From JALORV01 sp963703945 (lineage in GTDB: Bacteria > Pseudomonadota > Gammaproteobacteria > Burkholderiales > Burkholderiaceae_F): DNA of 64,000 nt. The DNA lies in the NCBI GenBank assembly GCA_963703945.1, contig CAVPGM010000019.1, forward strand, positions 1-64,000, written 5' to 3'. Below are positions 1 to 7,105 of the stretch, piece after piece. The position numbers and the translations under genes are program-made. The notes beneath the pieces are model-generated. The model was not told the origin of the DNA and searched no databases. It was given only the letters and a program-made list of their open reading frames with translations. How positions within the stretch are numbered: position 1 is the first letter of the stretch; each line of letters starts with the position of its first letter.

Positions 1-1
1 G

Positions 2-31
2 GCCATCTACTTCGCGGGCGAATCGAAGTGA
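2..31 (+). CDS. IS3-family OrfA, C-terminal end only (partial)
   Basis: The first bases read in frame as AIYFAGESK followed by TGA at 29-31. This resembles the usual tail of IS3-family OrfA, the helix-turn-helix DNA-binding half of the transposase. The downstream orfB opens at GTG 28-30, overlapping the OrfA stop by the four bases GTGA, the typical arrangement for programmed -1 frameshifting that makes the OrfAB fusion. The rest of orfA lies outside the window. Confidence 0.6.
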   Translation, partial: AIYFAGESK

Positions 32-691
32 GGCACGCGTTCATCGATCGGCATCGACGCAGCTATCCGGTCAAGGCGCTGTGCGATGCGCTGCAGGTGT
101 CGCGCAGTGGGTACTACGCGGCCCGTGGACGTGCGCCGAGTGCGCGTCAGCAACGCCAGGCCACGCTGACCACAGAGATCCGCAAGGTCCATATGGCCAG
201 CCGCGAGACCTATGGTGCGCCCCGGATCCACGCCGAGCTCACAGCACAGAACCTGACCTGTTGCCGCAACACAGTGGCCAAGCTGATGCGGCAGGCGTTC
301 ATCGTGCCCAAGGCCATTCGCCGGTTCCGGGTCACCACCGACTCGCGCCGCACCCAGGCCTCGCCCAACCTGATCGGTCGAGTGTTCACGAGCGACGCTC
401 CCAATGCCTGTTGGTTGAGCGACATCACGTACATCCCGACGCGCGAAGGCTGGCTGTATCTGGCCACCGTACTGGACGTGTACTCGCGCGCCATCGTTGG
501 CTGGGCCATGAGTCGAACCCTCGACTGCAATCTCGCCAAGGACGCCCTGAGGATGGCGATCGGCCGGCGTGGACCGCCTGCAGTCCTGCACTCGGACCAG
601 GGCACGACCTACTCAGCCGCCGAGTACCGGGAACTGGTCGCCCGCTATCCGATTCGGCAGAGCATGAGTCGAAAGGGCGACTGCTGGGATA
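28..691 (+). pseudogene. IS3-family transposase OrfB, 5' part (interrupted by IS110 element)
   Basis: This encodes the N-terminal ~221 residues of an IS3-family DDE transposase: an HTH_21-like start (SRSGYYA), then the RVE integrase core. The first catalytic Asp is in SDITYIPTREG and the second in LHSDQGTTYS. The frame runs cleanly to GDCWD at 690 and is then replaced by unrelated IS110 DNA. The continuation, N-A-P-M-E-S-F-F, resumes at 1984. The break falls between the second catalytic Asp and the catalytic Glu, so no active protein can be made. Start is GTG 28, overlapping the orfA stop. Confidence 0.93.
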
Positions 692-862
692 CTCAATCTA
701 CGATTCGCTCGAGCGCTGTTTGCGGCCTGACCCGTGCTGGGACTGGTGGAATGCCTTTGCGTTGACCTGTCGGCCGCGATGCAGCGCTCAACCCGGCAAC
801 GCCGAGCCTGCTGCGAGTGACCTGATAGGAGCTTTGTCCTGCACCGTGAGTGTCCTGTCCTT
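692..862 (+). ncRNA. Predicted IS110 bridge RNA (target- and donor-binding loops)
   Basis: Target loop: TGCTGGGA at 735-742 is identical to the flank left of the insertion (682-689), and GCGTTG at 759-764 is complementary to CAACGC at the right junction (1983-1988). A stem encloses both guides: GCGGCC 722-727 with GGCCGC 772-777, extended by GAC 729-731 with GTC 769-771. A second hairpin pairs GCAGC 781-785 with GCTGC 810-814 and GCTC 786-789 with GAGC 804-807. Donor loop: ATAGGAGC at 825-832 equals the element's right end (1973-1980), and TGAGTG at 847-852 is complementary to CACTCA, the core plus left end in the circle. Known family biology: IS110 bridge RNAs use exactly such split guides. 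RNA ends are estimated. Confidence 0.8.
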
Positions 863-863
863 C

Positions 864-892
864 GGCAAGGTTTGGCGACGCCAAACCTTGCC
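864..892 (+). repeat. Perfect 13-bp inverted repeat, 3-nt loop, ahead of the IS110 transposase
   Basis: GGCAAGGTTTGGC (864-876) and its exact complement (880-892) are separated by GAC. The hairpin ends 17 bases before the ATG at 910, just before the AAGGAG ribosome-binding site. It could end the bridge RNA, attenuate transposase expression or shield the site from read-through. No U-tract follows, so a simple intrinsic terminator is unlikely. Confidence 0.85.
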
Positions 893-909
893 CTTTCGAA
901 GGAGATCGC

Positions 910-1971
910 ATGGAACAGGTAGAGACCCAGTCAGAGGTCATTCTCGGGGTCGACACGCATCTTGACGTTCATGTCGGCGTCGTCATCGATGCGGTCGGCC
1001 GCGTACAGGGCACACTGGCGGTTGCCACCAATCGCAGCGGTTACGAGCAGCTGCTGGATTGGGCGCAAGACTTCGGCGTGCTGCGTCGAGCTGGGGTTGA
1101 AGGGACTGGGTCCTACGGTTCTGGACTGACGCGCTTGCTCGAAGAGCGTGGCATTGCGGTCATCGAGGTCAACCGTCCAGACCGTTCCCGCCGACGCAGC
1201 CGCGGCAAGAGCGATCCGACTGACGCCGAGAGTGCCGCACGCGCCGTACTCGCCGACGATGCAAAGTGCATCCCCAAGGCTCAGAGCGGCCTGGCGGAGG
1301 CTCTACGTACGTTGAGTGTCGCTCGTCGCAGCGCGGTCAAGGCCAAGACCCAGGCCGTGAACCAACTTCGGGCACTGCTTGTCAGCGCGCCGTCGTTCAT
1401 CCGCGACGTAGTTCTCAAGGTCAAGCCAGAGGATTGTGTTGCGGCCTGCGCGGCGCTGCCTCAGGACGATGTCAATCCCGTCCTAGCGAGTTTGAAAACG
1501 ACGCTGCAGTTACTGGCAAAGCGATGGACGGCGTTGCACGAAGAGCTTCGCGAACTCGACAAGCAGCTCGCGCGTTTGACGAAGCTAGCAGCTCCCAGGC
1601 TCCTCGCACGCTTCGGCGTCGGACCTCAAACCGCAGCAACCTTGCTCGCCACGGCCGGTGACAATCCCACGCGGCTGCGCAACGAAGCCGCTCTTGCGGC
1701 GCTGTGCGGCGTCAGCCCCCTTGACGCGTCCTCGGGCAAGATGAACCGACATCGACTCAATCGGGGTGGTCAGCGGCAGGCCAACAATGCTCTGTGGACC
1801 ATCGCCATGGTTCGAATGCGCAGCGACGCACGCACGCGCCAATACGTTGCCAGGCGCACGCGCGAGGGCCTCTCAAAGAAGGAAATCCACCGCTGCCTCA
1901 AACGCTACATCGTTCGCGAGCTTTACCCGTTGATCTTGGCCGACTTGAAGGAGTCGATGCGCCCTGCTTGA
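910..1971 (+). CDS. IS110-family transposase/recombinase
   Basis: 353 residues. The N-terminal RuvC-like DEDD domain (DEDD_Tnp_IS110) shows GVDTHLDVHVG at about 14-24, VEGTGSYG and the GKSDPTDAESAA motif. The C-terminal Tnp20 domain contains FGVGPQTAATLL, LCGVSPLDASSGK with the expected catalytic serine, and RLNRGGQRQANNALW. Together with a bridge RNA these enzymes catalyse recombination through a circular intermediate. The start is ATG 910, preceded by AAGGAG; an upstream in-frame GTG at 850 would run through the hairpin and is less likely. Length is normal, so the gene appears intact. Confidence 0.95.
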   Translation: MEQVETQSEVILGVDTHLDVHVGVVIDAVGRVQGTLAVATNRSGYEQLLDWAQDFGVLRRAGVEGTGSYGSGLTRLLEERGIAVIEVNRPDRSRRRSRGKSDPTDAESAARAVLADDAKCIPKAQSGLAEALRTLSVARRSAVKAKTQAVNQLRALLVSAPSFIRDVVLKVKPEDCVAACAALPQDDVNPVLASLKTTLQLLAKRWTALHEELRELDKQLARLTKLAAPRLLARFGVGPQTAATLLATAGDNPTRLRNEAALAALCGVSPLDASSGKMNRHRLNRGGQRQANNALWTIAMVRMRSDARTRQYVARRTREGLSKKEIHRCLKRYIVRELYPLILADLKESMRPA

Positions 1972-1973
1972 CA
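1968..1973 (+). promoter_or_regulatory. Half promoter (-35) completed by the circle junction of the IS110 element
   Basis: TTGACA (a perfect sigma-70 -35 hexamer) overlaps the transposase stop codon at the right end. If the element circularises by joining 1984 to 692, TACGAT at 699-704 follows after an 18-bp spacer and can serve as the -10, placing a start near 710, just ahead of the predicted bridge-RNA target loop. A junction promoter of this kind is known for characterised IS110 elements. In the integrated state the two halves are 1.27 kb apart. Confidence 0.65.
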
Positions 1974-1983
1974 TAGGAGCGTC

Positions 1984-2175
1984 AACGCGCCGATGGAAAG
2001 CTTCTTCCACACGCTCAAGACCGAGCTGGTGATGCACTGTGACTACAAGACTCGCGACCAGGCACGCGCCAGCCTGTTCGACTACATGGAAGTGTTCTAC
2101 AACCGCCAGCGACGTCACTCGACGCTCAACTACGAGCCACCGCTGGCCTTCGAGGCGACGAAAGTCGCCAGTTAA
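1984..2175 (+). pseudogene. IS3-family transposase OrfB, 3' part
   Basis: The frame reads N-A-P-M-E-S-F-F-H-T-L-K, then a C-terminal tail containing RRHSTLNYEPPLAFE, and ends with TAA at 2173-2175. It carries the third catalytic residue, the Glu of MES, of the DDE transposase whose first two acidic residues lie at 28-691. An in-frame ATG at 1993 gives an isolated 60-codon ORF, but this is a remnant, not a gene of its own. Confidence 0.93.
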
Positions 2176-2177
2176 CG

Positions 2178-2202
2178 TGTCCACGGAACGTGGGTAGGAT
2201 CA
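2178..2202 (+). repeat. Probable right terminal repeat of the IS3-family element
   Basis: The sequence starting TGTCCACGGAACGTGGG and ending GGATCA lies directly after the orfB stop and ends in CA, as IS3-family right ends do. The partner left repeat is outside the window, so the assignment rests on position and form only. Confidence 0.5.
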
Positions 2203-2340
2203 ACCCAGTCTGTTCCACCCGTTCACCCAGCAATCCCGAACGTCCGGCACATGGCCGTGCTCTGCCTGGACGCACCCGGCGCACCGGAGCATTCTAGGTG
2301 TTACTTTCCCGGGACCATCGCGATACTGGGGGAGCACGTA

Positions 2341-2850
2341 ATGCGCAGATACGCCATCAAATTTGCTGCCGTAGCCGCCTTCACAACTCCGGCTGTCATG
2401 CTCAGCTGGTCCACCGCATTGGCGCAGGGCTCGAGCGATGTCGTGGGAACGTGGACACTCGTCTCGTCGGTGACGGAAAGAGACGGTACGAGAACTGATC
2501 AGTTTGGCTCCGGTGCAAAGGGGATGATGACTTTGGATGCCGATGGTCGCTTCATGCTTACGATCATCGGACCTGATCTTCCAAGTTTCGCCTCGAACAG
2601 TCGCGCGGCGGGCACGCCAGAAGAAAACAAAGCCGTCGTGTCGAAGAGCATTGCCATGATCGGCACCTATTCGGTCAACGCGGCAGACAAGACGCTCACC
2701 TTCAAGGTTGATAGCGCCACATTTCCCAATTGGAACGGAACTGAGCAGAAGCGGCTGCTTGCATCCAGCAGCAAGGACGAACTCAAATACATCACACCCA
2801 CTGCGTCCAGTGGCGGGGTCGGCACGGTGACCTGGAGACGCGCCAAGTAG
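2341..2850 (+). CDS. Secreted lipocalin-like domain protein
   Basis: 169 residues with a Sec signal peptide (MRRYAIKFAAVAAF, cleavage likely after ALA-Q near residue 29). The mature part opens with VVGTWTLVSSV and continues with GMMTLDADGRFMLTI and FKVDSATFPNWNG, the pattern of the Lipocalin-like (PF13924-type) family of small beta-barrel proteins. The ligand is unknown. The ATG at 2341 has GGGGGAG about ten bases upstream and directly begins a signal peptide, which favours it over the in-frame upstream start at 2251. It stands alone, just outside the IS3 element. Confidence 0.85.
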   Translation: MRRYAIKFAAVAAFTTPAVMLSWSTALAQGSSDVVGTWTLVSSVTERDGTRTDQFGSGAKGMMTLDADGRFMLTIIGPDLPSFASNSRAAGTPEENKAVVSKSIAMIGTYSVNAADKTLTFKVDSATFPNWNGTEQKRLLASSSKDELKYITPTASSGGVGTVTWRRAK

Positions 2851-2930
2851 GCGTCCGCTTTGTCGCTGACGAGACGGCAGAGCGGGATGTCGGCTGTTGG
2901 CCTCGTACCGTCCATCACATACCGGGTGCA

Positions 2931-3207
2931 CTAGCTGTCGGCCTTACTTGCGAGCCGCCACCTAAACCGGTCTCGAAAGTCACTGAAGCAACCTGGGCAG
3001 ACCCAGTCGTGGCCATCAGTGGTGGCGTATCCCTCTTGAAGGTAATCGGGATGACTCGCATCGCCGAACTTGGCCCAACAGAACGCGCAGTCGTGGTCCC
3101 AGTCCGGCCGGGTTCGGGCCCAGGCCTTTCGGACCAGCGTCGCACCACGCAGGTGCTCGGATTGGAAGCTGAGGCGCCAGTCCCCACCAGAAGTTATAGG
3201 TCTGCAA
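2931..3207 (-). CDS. Small zinc-ribbon-like protein, start disrupted
   Basis: On the minus strand an open frame ending at TAG 2931-2933 reads DWRLSFQSEHLRG, DWDHDCAFCWAKFG, EGYATTDGHDWVCPGCFSDF and RDRFRW. Two CxxC pairs (CAFC and CPGC) about 35 residues apart suggest a metal-binding ribbon, and the sequence resembles small uncharacterised proteins of this layout as I recall them. No ATG or GTG precedes it in frame. A TTG at 3207 followed by QTYNFWWG joins it if one C near 3180 is an extra base, so either the start is unusual or a 1-base insertion broke the gene. It follows lapA on the same strand. Function unknown. Confidence 0.6.
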
Positions 3208-3247
3208 TGTGCAATTCGATCCCGCCGCGCCGTACCAACGAAATTGG

Positions 3248-3751
3248 TCAGGCGTGCGGCGGCATAAGGCCTCTCGCAGCCGCGATCCGCTCGACTCGAT
3301 CGTCAAGCTCGCCAATGAATGCCGCCAACGAATTTCCGGCCTGATCGATGTGCGCGCGTAGTGCCTGTTCCAGAGCATTGATCCGCTGTGACAGCGTCTC
3401 GTGGCGCGTCGCAGCCTGCGCCTCAAGCCGCCGCAATTCTTCGTCCAGGTGTGCGCCCAGAGCGGTGAAACGCGATGCTTCAGCTTGATCGGCCAGTGTC
3501 CGCTGCGAGGCCAACTCCTTAGCCGCCCGACGGGTTTCGACAAGCACTGTCGCCTGCTGGACCACCAGCAGAAAGAGAAATATCGCCGCGATCAGCACGG
3601 TGAAGCCGAGCAGCAGCAGGCCAAGAGGCGCCTCCGCCGTCCAGAACCCAAAGGACAGTGTCGTTGGCGCGGTGACTACGTTCCAGTTGAGGGCGAGAAA
3701 CCCGGTGAACGCCGCCAGCAGCAACGCCAACAGAACGGTGCGCAGATTCAT
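3248..3751 (-). CDS. LapA-family (DUF1049) inner-membrane protein with coiled coil
   Basis: 167 residues. Two hydrophobic helices at about 4-21 and 39-63 (LLLLGFTVLIAAIFLFLLVV) are separated by a short periplasmic segment containing LNWNVV, as in the LPS assembly protein A family. The rest is a long charged helix (about 70-150) with heptad-like Leu/Ala spacing, probably a cytoplasmic coiled coil. Family members act with LapB in controlling LPS synthesis; that role here is inferred. The ATG at 3751 is preceded by AAGGAG, which decides the start against a longer frame reading through upstream DNA. Confidence 0.8.
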   Translation of the reverse strand: MNLRTVLLALLLAAFTGFLALNWNVVTAPTTLSFGFWTAEAPLGLLLLGFTVLIAAIFLFLLVVQQATVLVETRRAAKELASQRTLADQAEASRFTALGAHLDEELRRLEAQAATRHETLSQRINALEQALRAHIDQAGNSLAAFIGELDDRVERIAAARGLMPPHA

Positions 3752-3926
3752 GAGCAACTCCTTTGAGTCGGCCCGGGATCGCCGGCGCATGTCCAACCAG
3801 TGTAGTCAATGCCGACTCCACCCATGTGGCCCGCAAGCGGTGTTCAATGTCTGCTAATGGGGAAATGAGCGAACTTTCGAAATGCCGGCTCATGGCCGCG
3901 ACCGGACACCCGAAGGCGCAGCCCCT

Positions 3927-4433
3927 TCAGCTGGGAGGTCCGCGATGCAGGAAGATTTCGATGGTGCGGATAAAGATGAAACCAAAGACACCAAGCGCCC
4001 ACGTTAGGGCAACGGCGTAGGGGCCGACGCTCGGCCTAAAGGGAAGCCCCGCGACATTGAGCCAGAGGCTTAAGACGACCGCTAGCGAAATCGCAAAGAT
4101 GACGACGACCCACGGCGGAAACCGGCCCTCCACTGCCCGGCGACGGCGGAACTGTGTGACTAGCACGAAGGTGAAAATCAAAGCAGCCGCTGCGCTGGAC
4201 ACGGACCAGGTGGCGGACTCGGGCATATGAAGAAGGGTTAGGAGTGTCGGAACTAAACCCAAAGCGGTAACGAGGAGTCCGCCTTCGATATAAAGACGAA
4301 CGAAACGGAGATGTCGATCAGAAAGCTCGCCTCCGAGCGCACCCCGAAGGGTGACCACCACCGCAGAAAAGCCCACGAACGACAAAGACAGGGCAGCGAG
4401 ACGGAGAAGGAAGTCAGATTCTGCTGGTGTCAC
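3927..4433 (-). CDS. Hypothetical multi-pass membrane protein
   Basis: 168 residues with about five hydrophobic stretches (near 10-30, 48-68, 78-97, 108-127 and 137-158). It starts with GTG at 4433. The N-terminus reads LRLAALSLSFVGFSAVVVTLRGALGG, resembling uncharacterised small membrane proteins common in proteobacterial genomes. No catalytic motif is visible. The gene is isolated, followed by lapA on the same strand after 175 bp. Confidence 0.7.
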   Translation of the reverse strand: MTPAESDFLLRLAALSLSFVGFSAVVVTLRGALGGELSDRHLRFVRLYIEGGLLVTALGLVPTLLTLLHMPESATWSVSSAAAALIFTFVLVTQFRRRRAVEGRFPPWVVVIFAISLAVVLSLWLNVAGLPFRPSVGPYAVALTWALGVFGFIFIRTIEIFLHRGPPS

Positions 4434-4769
4434 GTCGCGTCCTCGTAGACATCTACTTTAACGTCTTCTACACCAAAGCGGCCTTGGCGCACCAAGCAGT
4501 TCAAATACCTGTTGGTCAGATCCAGCTGCTAACGCTGAAGCCCTTAGCTCACCCGTTCGCACGATGCACGAGTCCGCTAAAGGGCAATTCGATCAGCCTG
4601 CAAGAATGTCGGCAATTGGCCGAAGGCTGTACGCAGCTGGACTGGCCCGCCGACAGCGGCGATCCCGGTGAATATTCGTAGTTGGGCTGCAGCAATGCTC
4701 CGGCGCGCGTCTGATGCGATGCGGATGTAATGCGATCACCGATTGGACACCAAGAAACAGGAGATCGCC
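4434..4769. other. Intergenic region without a recognised gene
   Basis: Divergent spacer between the membrane protein and the small secreted protein. An 84-codon open frame on the plus strand (4427-4681) has no recognisable protein character and overlaps the opposite gene's start, so it is not called. The end of the region carries the AGGAG site of the gene at 4770. Confidence 0.5.
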
Positions 4770-4940
4770 ATGTTCCGCAAACTCATCACTCCCAGCGCCG
4801 CATTTCTGGCTGCCGCCACAACGACGTTATCCCTCTTCAGCGCCGTCGCGGGTCTTGCGGACAGAGACCGCGCGCTTCTGCTGACCGCCAAGCACTCGCC
4901 CACGTTCATCGCCGGTAACGCCACGGCGGTCACACGCTAG
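4770..4940 (+). CDS. Small secreted or periplasmic protein, unknown function
   Basis: 56 residues: a signal peptide (MFRKLITPSAAFLAAATTTL, probably cleaved near AVAG) followed by about 30 mature residues, DRDRALLLTAKHSPTFIAGN. ATG 4770 follows AGGAG at the right distance, and a strong hairpin terminator sits directly downstream, both supporting a real gene. An ATG-like start at 4743 would add a charged N-terminus ahead of the signal and is rejected. Function unknown. Confidence 0.65.
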   Translation: MFRKLITPSAAFLAAATTTLSLFSAVAGLADRDRALLLTAKHSPTFIAGNATAVTR

Positions 4941-4960
4941 GCGCCACTGCATCGCTGCTT

Positions 4961-4986
4961 GAGCCCGGTCCGACCGGGCTCTTCTA
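4961..4986 (+). terminator. Rho-independent terminator
   Basis: GAGCCCGGT and ACCGGGCTC form a perfect 9-bp stem with a CCG loop (4961-4981), followed by TTCT. It lies 20 bases after the small secreted gene and between convergent genes, so it may serve both strands. Confidence 0.8.
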
Positions 4987-5048
4987 GTCCGGTTCGGTCT
5001 CAACCACTTCGATAGCCCCCGGCGGCTGCTTTTGGCCGGAATCGGCGT

Positions 5049-5645
5049 CTAGGCCGACGGCTCCAGCGTCACACCGGTTCCACCGCCCATCACGCTCTGA
5101 ACGTACGACTGCGCAACAACTGCAGCCGGGAGACCTTGGGACGGGTCCATCTTCAGTGCCAATAAGGTCTCGGTCACCCAAGGCGGGCTGACGGCGTTCA
5201 CCCGGATCCGTCGCGGGGCCTCGAGTGCAGCAGCCCGGACGAACCCCTCAATTCCAGCATTCACCAGGCTGATTGCCGCGCTTCCAGGCATCGGCGCATG
5301 AGCGAGGACGCCGGTAGTGAGGGTGAACGAGCCGCCGTCGGCAAGGTGCTCCATTCCGAACCGCACCAGGTTGACCTGACCCATGAGCTTGTTGTCGAGG
5401 CAGAAGCGGAAGTCGGCATCGGTCAGCTTGTCGAGCAGAGCGAACTTGGCTTGACCGGCGGCGCAAACCACCGCGTCCAGTTTGCCGGCGGACCGATACA
5501 TCGCCTGGATACGGGCCGGATCTGCGATGTCTACCCTGATGTCGGCGCTCTGGCGACTGGCGGCGACGATTTCATTACCAGCGGAAAGCGCAGCCACGAC
5601 TGCGCGTCCAATGGTGCCGCTCGCGCCCACAACGAGAATGCGCAT
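5049..5645 (-). CDS. Short-chain dehydrogenase/reductase family protein (short form)
   Basis: 198 residues. The NAD(P)-binding glycine motif is GASGTIGRAVV at 7-17, followed by VDIADPARI and VCAAGQAKF (the NNAG equivalent). The usual YxxxK site is replaced: the aligned stretch is SAAISLVNAGIEGFVRAAALE, with Asn and no Tyr. Then come RIRVNAVSPPWV and the C-terminus. This short, Tyr-less form matches an SDR subgroup of about 200 residues seen in many proteobacteria; substrate and activity are unknown. Start ATG 5645, with AGGAG just upstream. Convergent with the gene at 4770. Confidence 0.85.
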   Translation of the reverse strand: MRILVVGASGTIGRAVVAALSAGNEIVAASRQSADIRVDIADPARIQAMYRSAGKLDAVVCAAGQAKFALLDKLTDADFRFCLDNKLMGQVNLVRFGMEHLADGGSFTLTTGVLAHAPMPGSAAISLVNAGIEGFVRAAALEAPRRIRVNAVSPPWVTETLLALKMDPSQGLPAAVVAQSYVQSVMGGGTGVTLEPSA

Positions 5646-5812
5646 CGATCGCTCTCCTCTTGAAAGTCCAGTGACCGACAGTCAGTCTACTGTTCGTAGT
5701 CTGAGGATCCTGTCCGCTTCCGGCGTGGACCGGCAGCTGACACGGAGGTCCGAAATTGGCCGACCGCCGCCAGACGAAACAATGGTCGGCCAACAAGTCG
5801 CCCAACTTTCGA

Positions 5813-6013
5813 CTAGCCAGCGACCGAAGTCTGCTCAAAGTAGCCGTTCAATATCTTCGCGACCCAGAACACGAAAGCCAGCAAGAGCAAGCCGGCGACT
5901 CCGAACGCAACGCCAGCCTCGGTCGGCAGCTGCGCGCGAAGGCCACGGTATATGAAGGCAGGGACAACCACGACACTAAGCAGCCCAAACACGAAGTGAA
6001 TTGCGACCAGCAT
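5813..6013 (-). CDS. Hypothetical small two-helix membrane protein
   Basis: 66 residues from ATG 6013: MLVAIHFVFGLLSVVVVPAF and GVAFGVAGLLLLAFVFWVAK are two clear membrane helices joined by a short loop. An upstream in-frame start at 6091 adds a polar stretch unlike a membrane protein N-terminus. No strong ribosome-binding site is visible, so the start and reality of the gene are moderately uncertain. Function unknown. Confidence 0.5.
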   Translation of the reverse strand: MLVAIHFVFGLLSVVVVPAFIYRGLRAQLPTEAGVAFGVAGLLLLAFVFWVAKILNGYFEQTSVAG

Positions 6014-6265
6014 CCAAGTGCTCGATCGACGCTCCGCTGGACAGTCGTCGGTCCAATTTAGCGAAGGTGTGCGCAGTCCAAAAGCGTCCACAATTGCGCA
6101 GATCGTGCGGTGCGGCGGAACGGCAGGTCATGGCCGGCTCAGGCCGAATTGTGAGCGGTTTTGGGTTCGATTCTGTTCGCCCGTGCTCGGTTGCCGTTGG
6201 TGGTGGCTTACGAGCACTATGGATAGCGCACCATTCAGGGCGCAGCCCGGCGAGCGAAGCAAGCG

Positions 6266-7033
6266 ATGACAGAGATCTCCGACGACGCAAAACGCAATCG
6301 CGCGGGCTGGACGAAGACCAACGCCGATTTCACGGACCAGCAGGCAAGCCGCTCCTGGGCGGCCGCAGAGATTACGTGGGGCGTCTTCGGCGTTCCTGAG
6401 GCATCGCTCAACACCCTTGGTGATGTTGCCGGCCTCGACGTCGTCGAACTCGGCTGCGGTAGCGCTTATGTCTCAGCCTGGCTGGCGCGACGCGGTGCGC
6501 GTCCCGTCGGTGTCGATGTGACTCCGGCGCAGCTCGCCACCGCCCGTCGCTGCCAAAGCGAGTTGGGGATCAATTTTCCGCTGGTGGAGGCGAGTGCGGA
6601 GAGCGTCCCGCTGCCATCTGCGAGCTTCGACCTCGCCATGTCCGAGTATGGCGCGAGCATCTGGTGTGACCCGCACCTCTGGATACCGGAGGCGCATCGG
6701 CTACTCCGTCCGCGCGGACGGCTGTGGTTCCTCAGGAACAGCACCCTCTCAATTCTCTGCGCAACGGACGAGGGCCCAGCGGCCGAATCGCTTCAGCGGC
6801 CGCAGCGCGGGCTGGGGCGCCTCGAGTGGCCGGGAGAGGCAGGCGTGGAGTGGCAACTGCCACACGGCGATCTGTTTCGCCTTCTGCGCCGCACAGGCTT
6901 CGATGTAGTCGATCTCGTCGAGCTCTACCCGCCCGACGACGCGGTCGATCATTCTTACTACGTTACGTCCTCGGTCAACTGGGCACGCAAATGGCCGTGT
7001 GAGGAGATTTGGGTCGCCGAGAAGTCCCACTGA
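6266..7033 (+). CDS. Class I SAM-dependent methyltransferase
   Basis: 255 residues. The SAM motif I is VVELGCGSAYVSAWLARR at about 55-72, the acidic end of strand 2 is GVDVTPAQL, and motif II/III include ASAESVPLP, FDLAMSEYG and LLRPRGRLWF (Methyltransf_11 pattern). It resembles ubiquinone/menaquinone-type methyltransferases, but the substrate is unknown. The N-terminus NRAGWTKTNADFTDQQASRSW is found in a broad family of small-molecule methyltransferases. ATG 6266; the upstream sequence AAGCAAGCG gives only a weak ribosome site. Confidence 0.85.
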   Translation: MTEISDDAKRNRAGWTKTNADFTDQQASRSWAAAEITWGVFGVPEASLNTLGDVAGLDVVELGCGSAYVSAWLARRGARPVGVDVTPAQLATARRCQSELGINFPLVEASAESVPLPSASFDLAMSEYGASIWCDPHLWIPEAHRLLRPRGRLWFLRNSTLSILCATDEGPAAESLQRPQRGLGRLEWPGEAGVEWQLPHGDLFRLLRRTGFDVVDLVELYPPDDAVDHSYYVTSSVNWARKWPCEEIWVAEKSH

Positions 7034-7105
7034 CGGCGCGGTTAGGTCCGCTTCCGATTATCTTCACGCCCCCGCCTAACAACTGCTGCTGGCCGCAAAC
7101 TGTCA

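Larger units (their letters stand above)
690..1984 (+). mobile_element. IS110-family insertion sequence, inserted in IS3 orfB
   Basis: The boundaries come from the restored IS3 reading frame: GGA-TA at the left (core 690-691) and CA-ACGCG at the right (core 1983-1984). The element is about 1.29 kb, with no terminal inverted repeats and no target duplication, as usual for IS110. About 218 bp of non-coding left end precede the transposase and only 13 bp follow it, the layout of IS110-group elements that encode a bridge RNA at the left end. The left end starts CTCAATC and the right end finishes ATAGGAGCGT. Confidence 0.92.
1..2202 (+). mobile_element. IS3-family insertion sequence, left end outside window, carrying a nested IS110 element
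   Basis: It consists of the orfA tail (2-31), the split orfB (28-691 and 1984-2175) and a probable right terminal repeat ending near 2202. Without the nested element, orfB would read continuously across GDCWD/NAPMES. The left terminal repeat and most of orfA lie before base 1, so target-site duplication cannot be checked. The host sequence resumes after about 2202. Confidence 0.85.

Noticed and set aside
4427..4681. 84-codon open frame on the plus strand
   Set aside because: Overlaps the start of the opposite membrane-protein gene and shows no protein features.
6150..6185. GGGTTCGATTC, resembling a tRNA T-arm
   Set aside because: No acceptor stem, anticodon arm or CCA could be fitted around it.
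7040..7085. GTTAGGT and GCCTAAC motifs resembling integron attC ends
   Set aside because: The two motifs are in the wrong order for attC (YAAC should come first), there is no stem-loop between them and genes around are in mixed orientation; no integrase seen.
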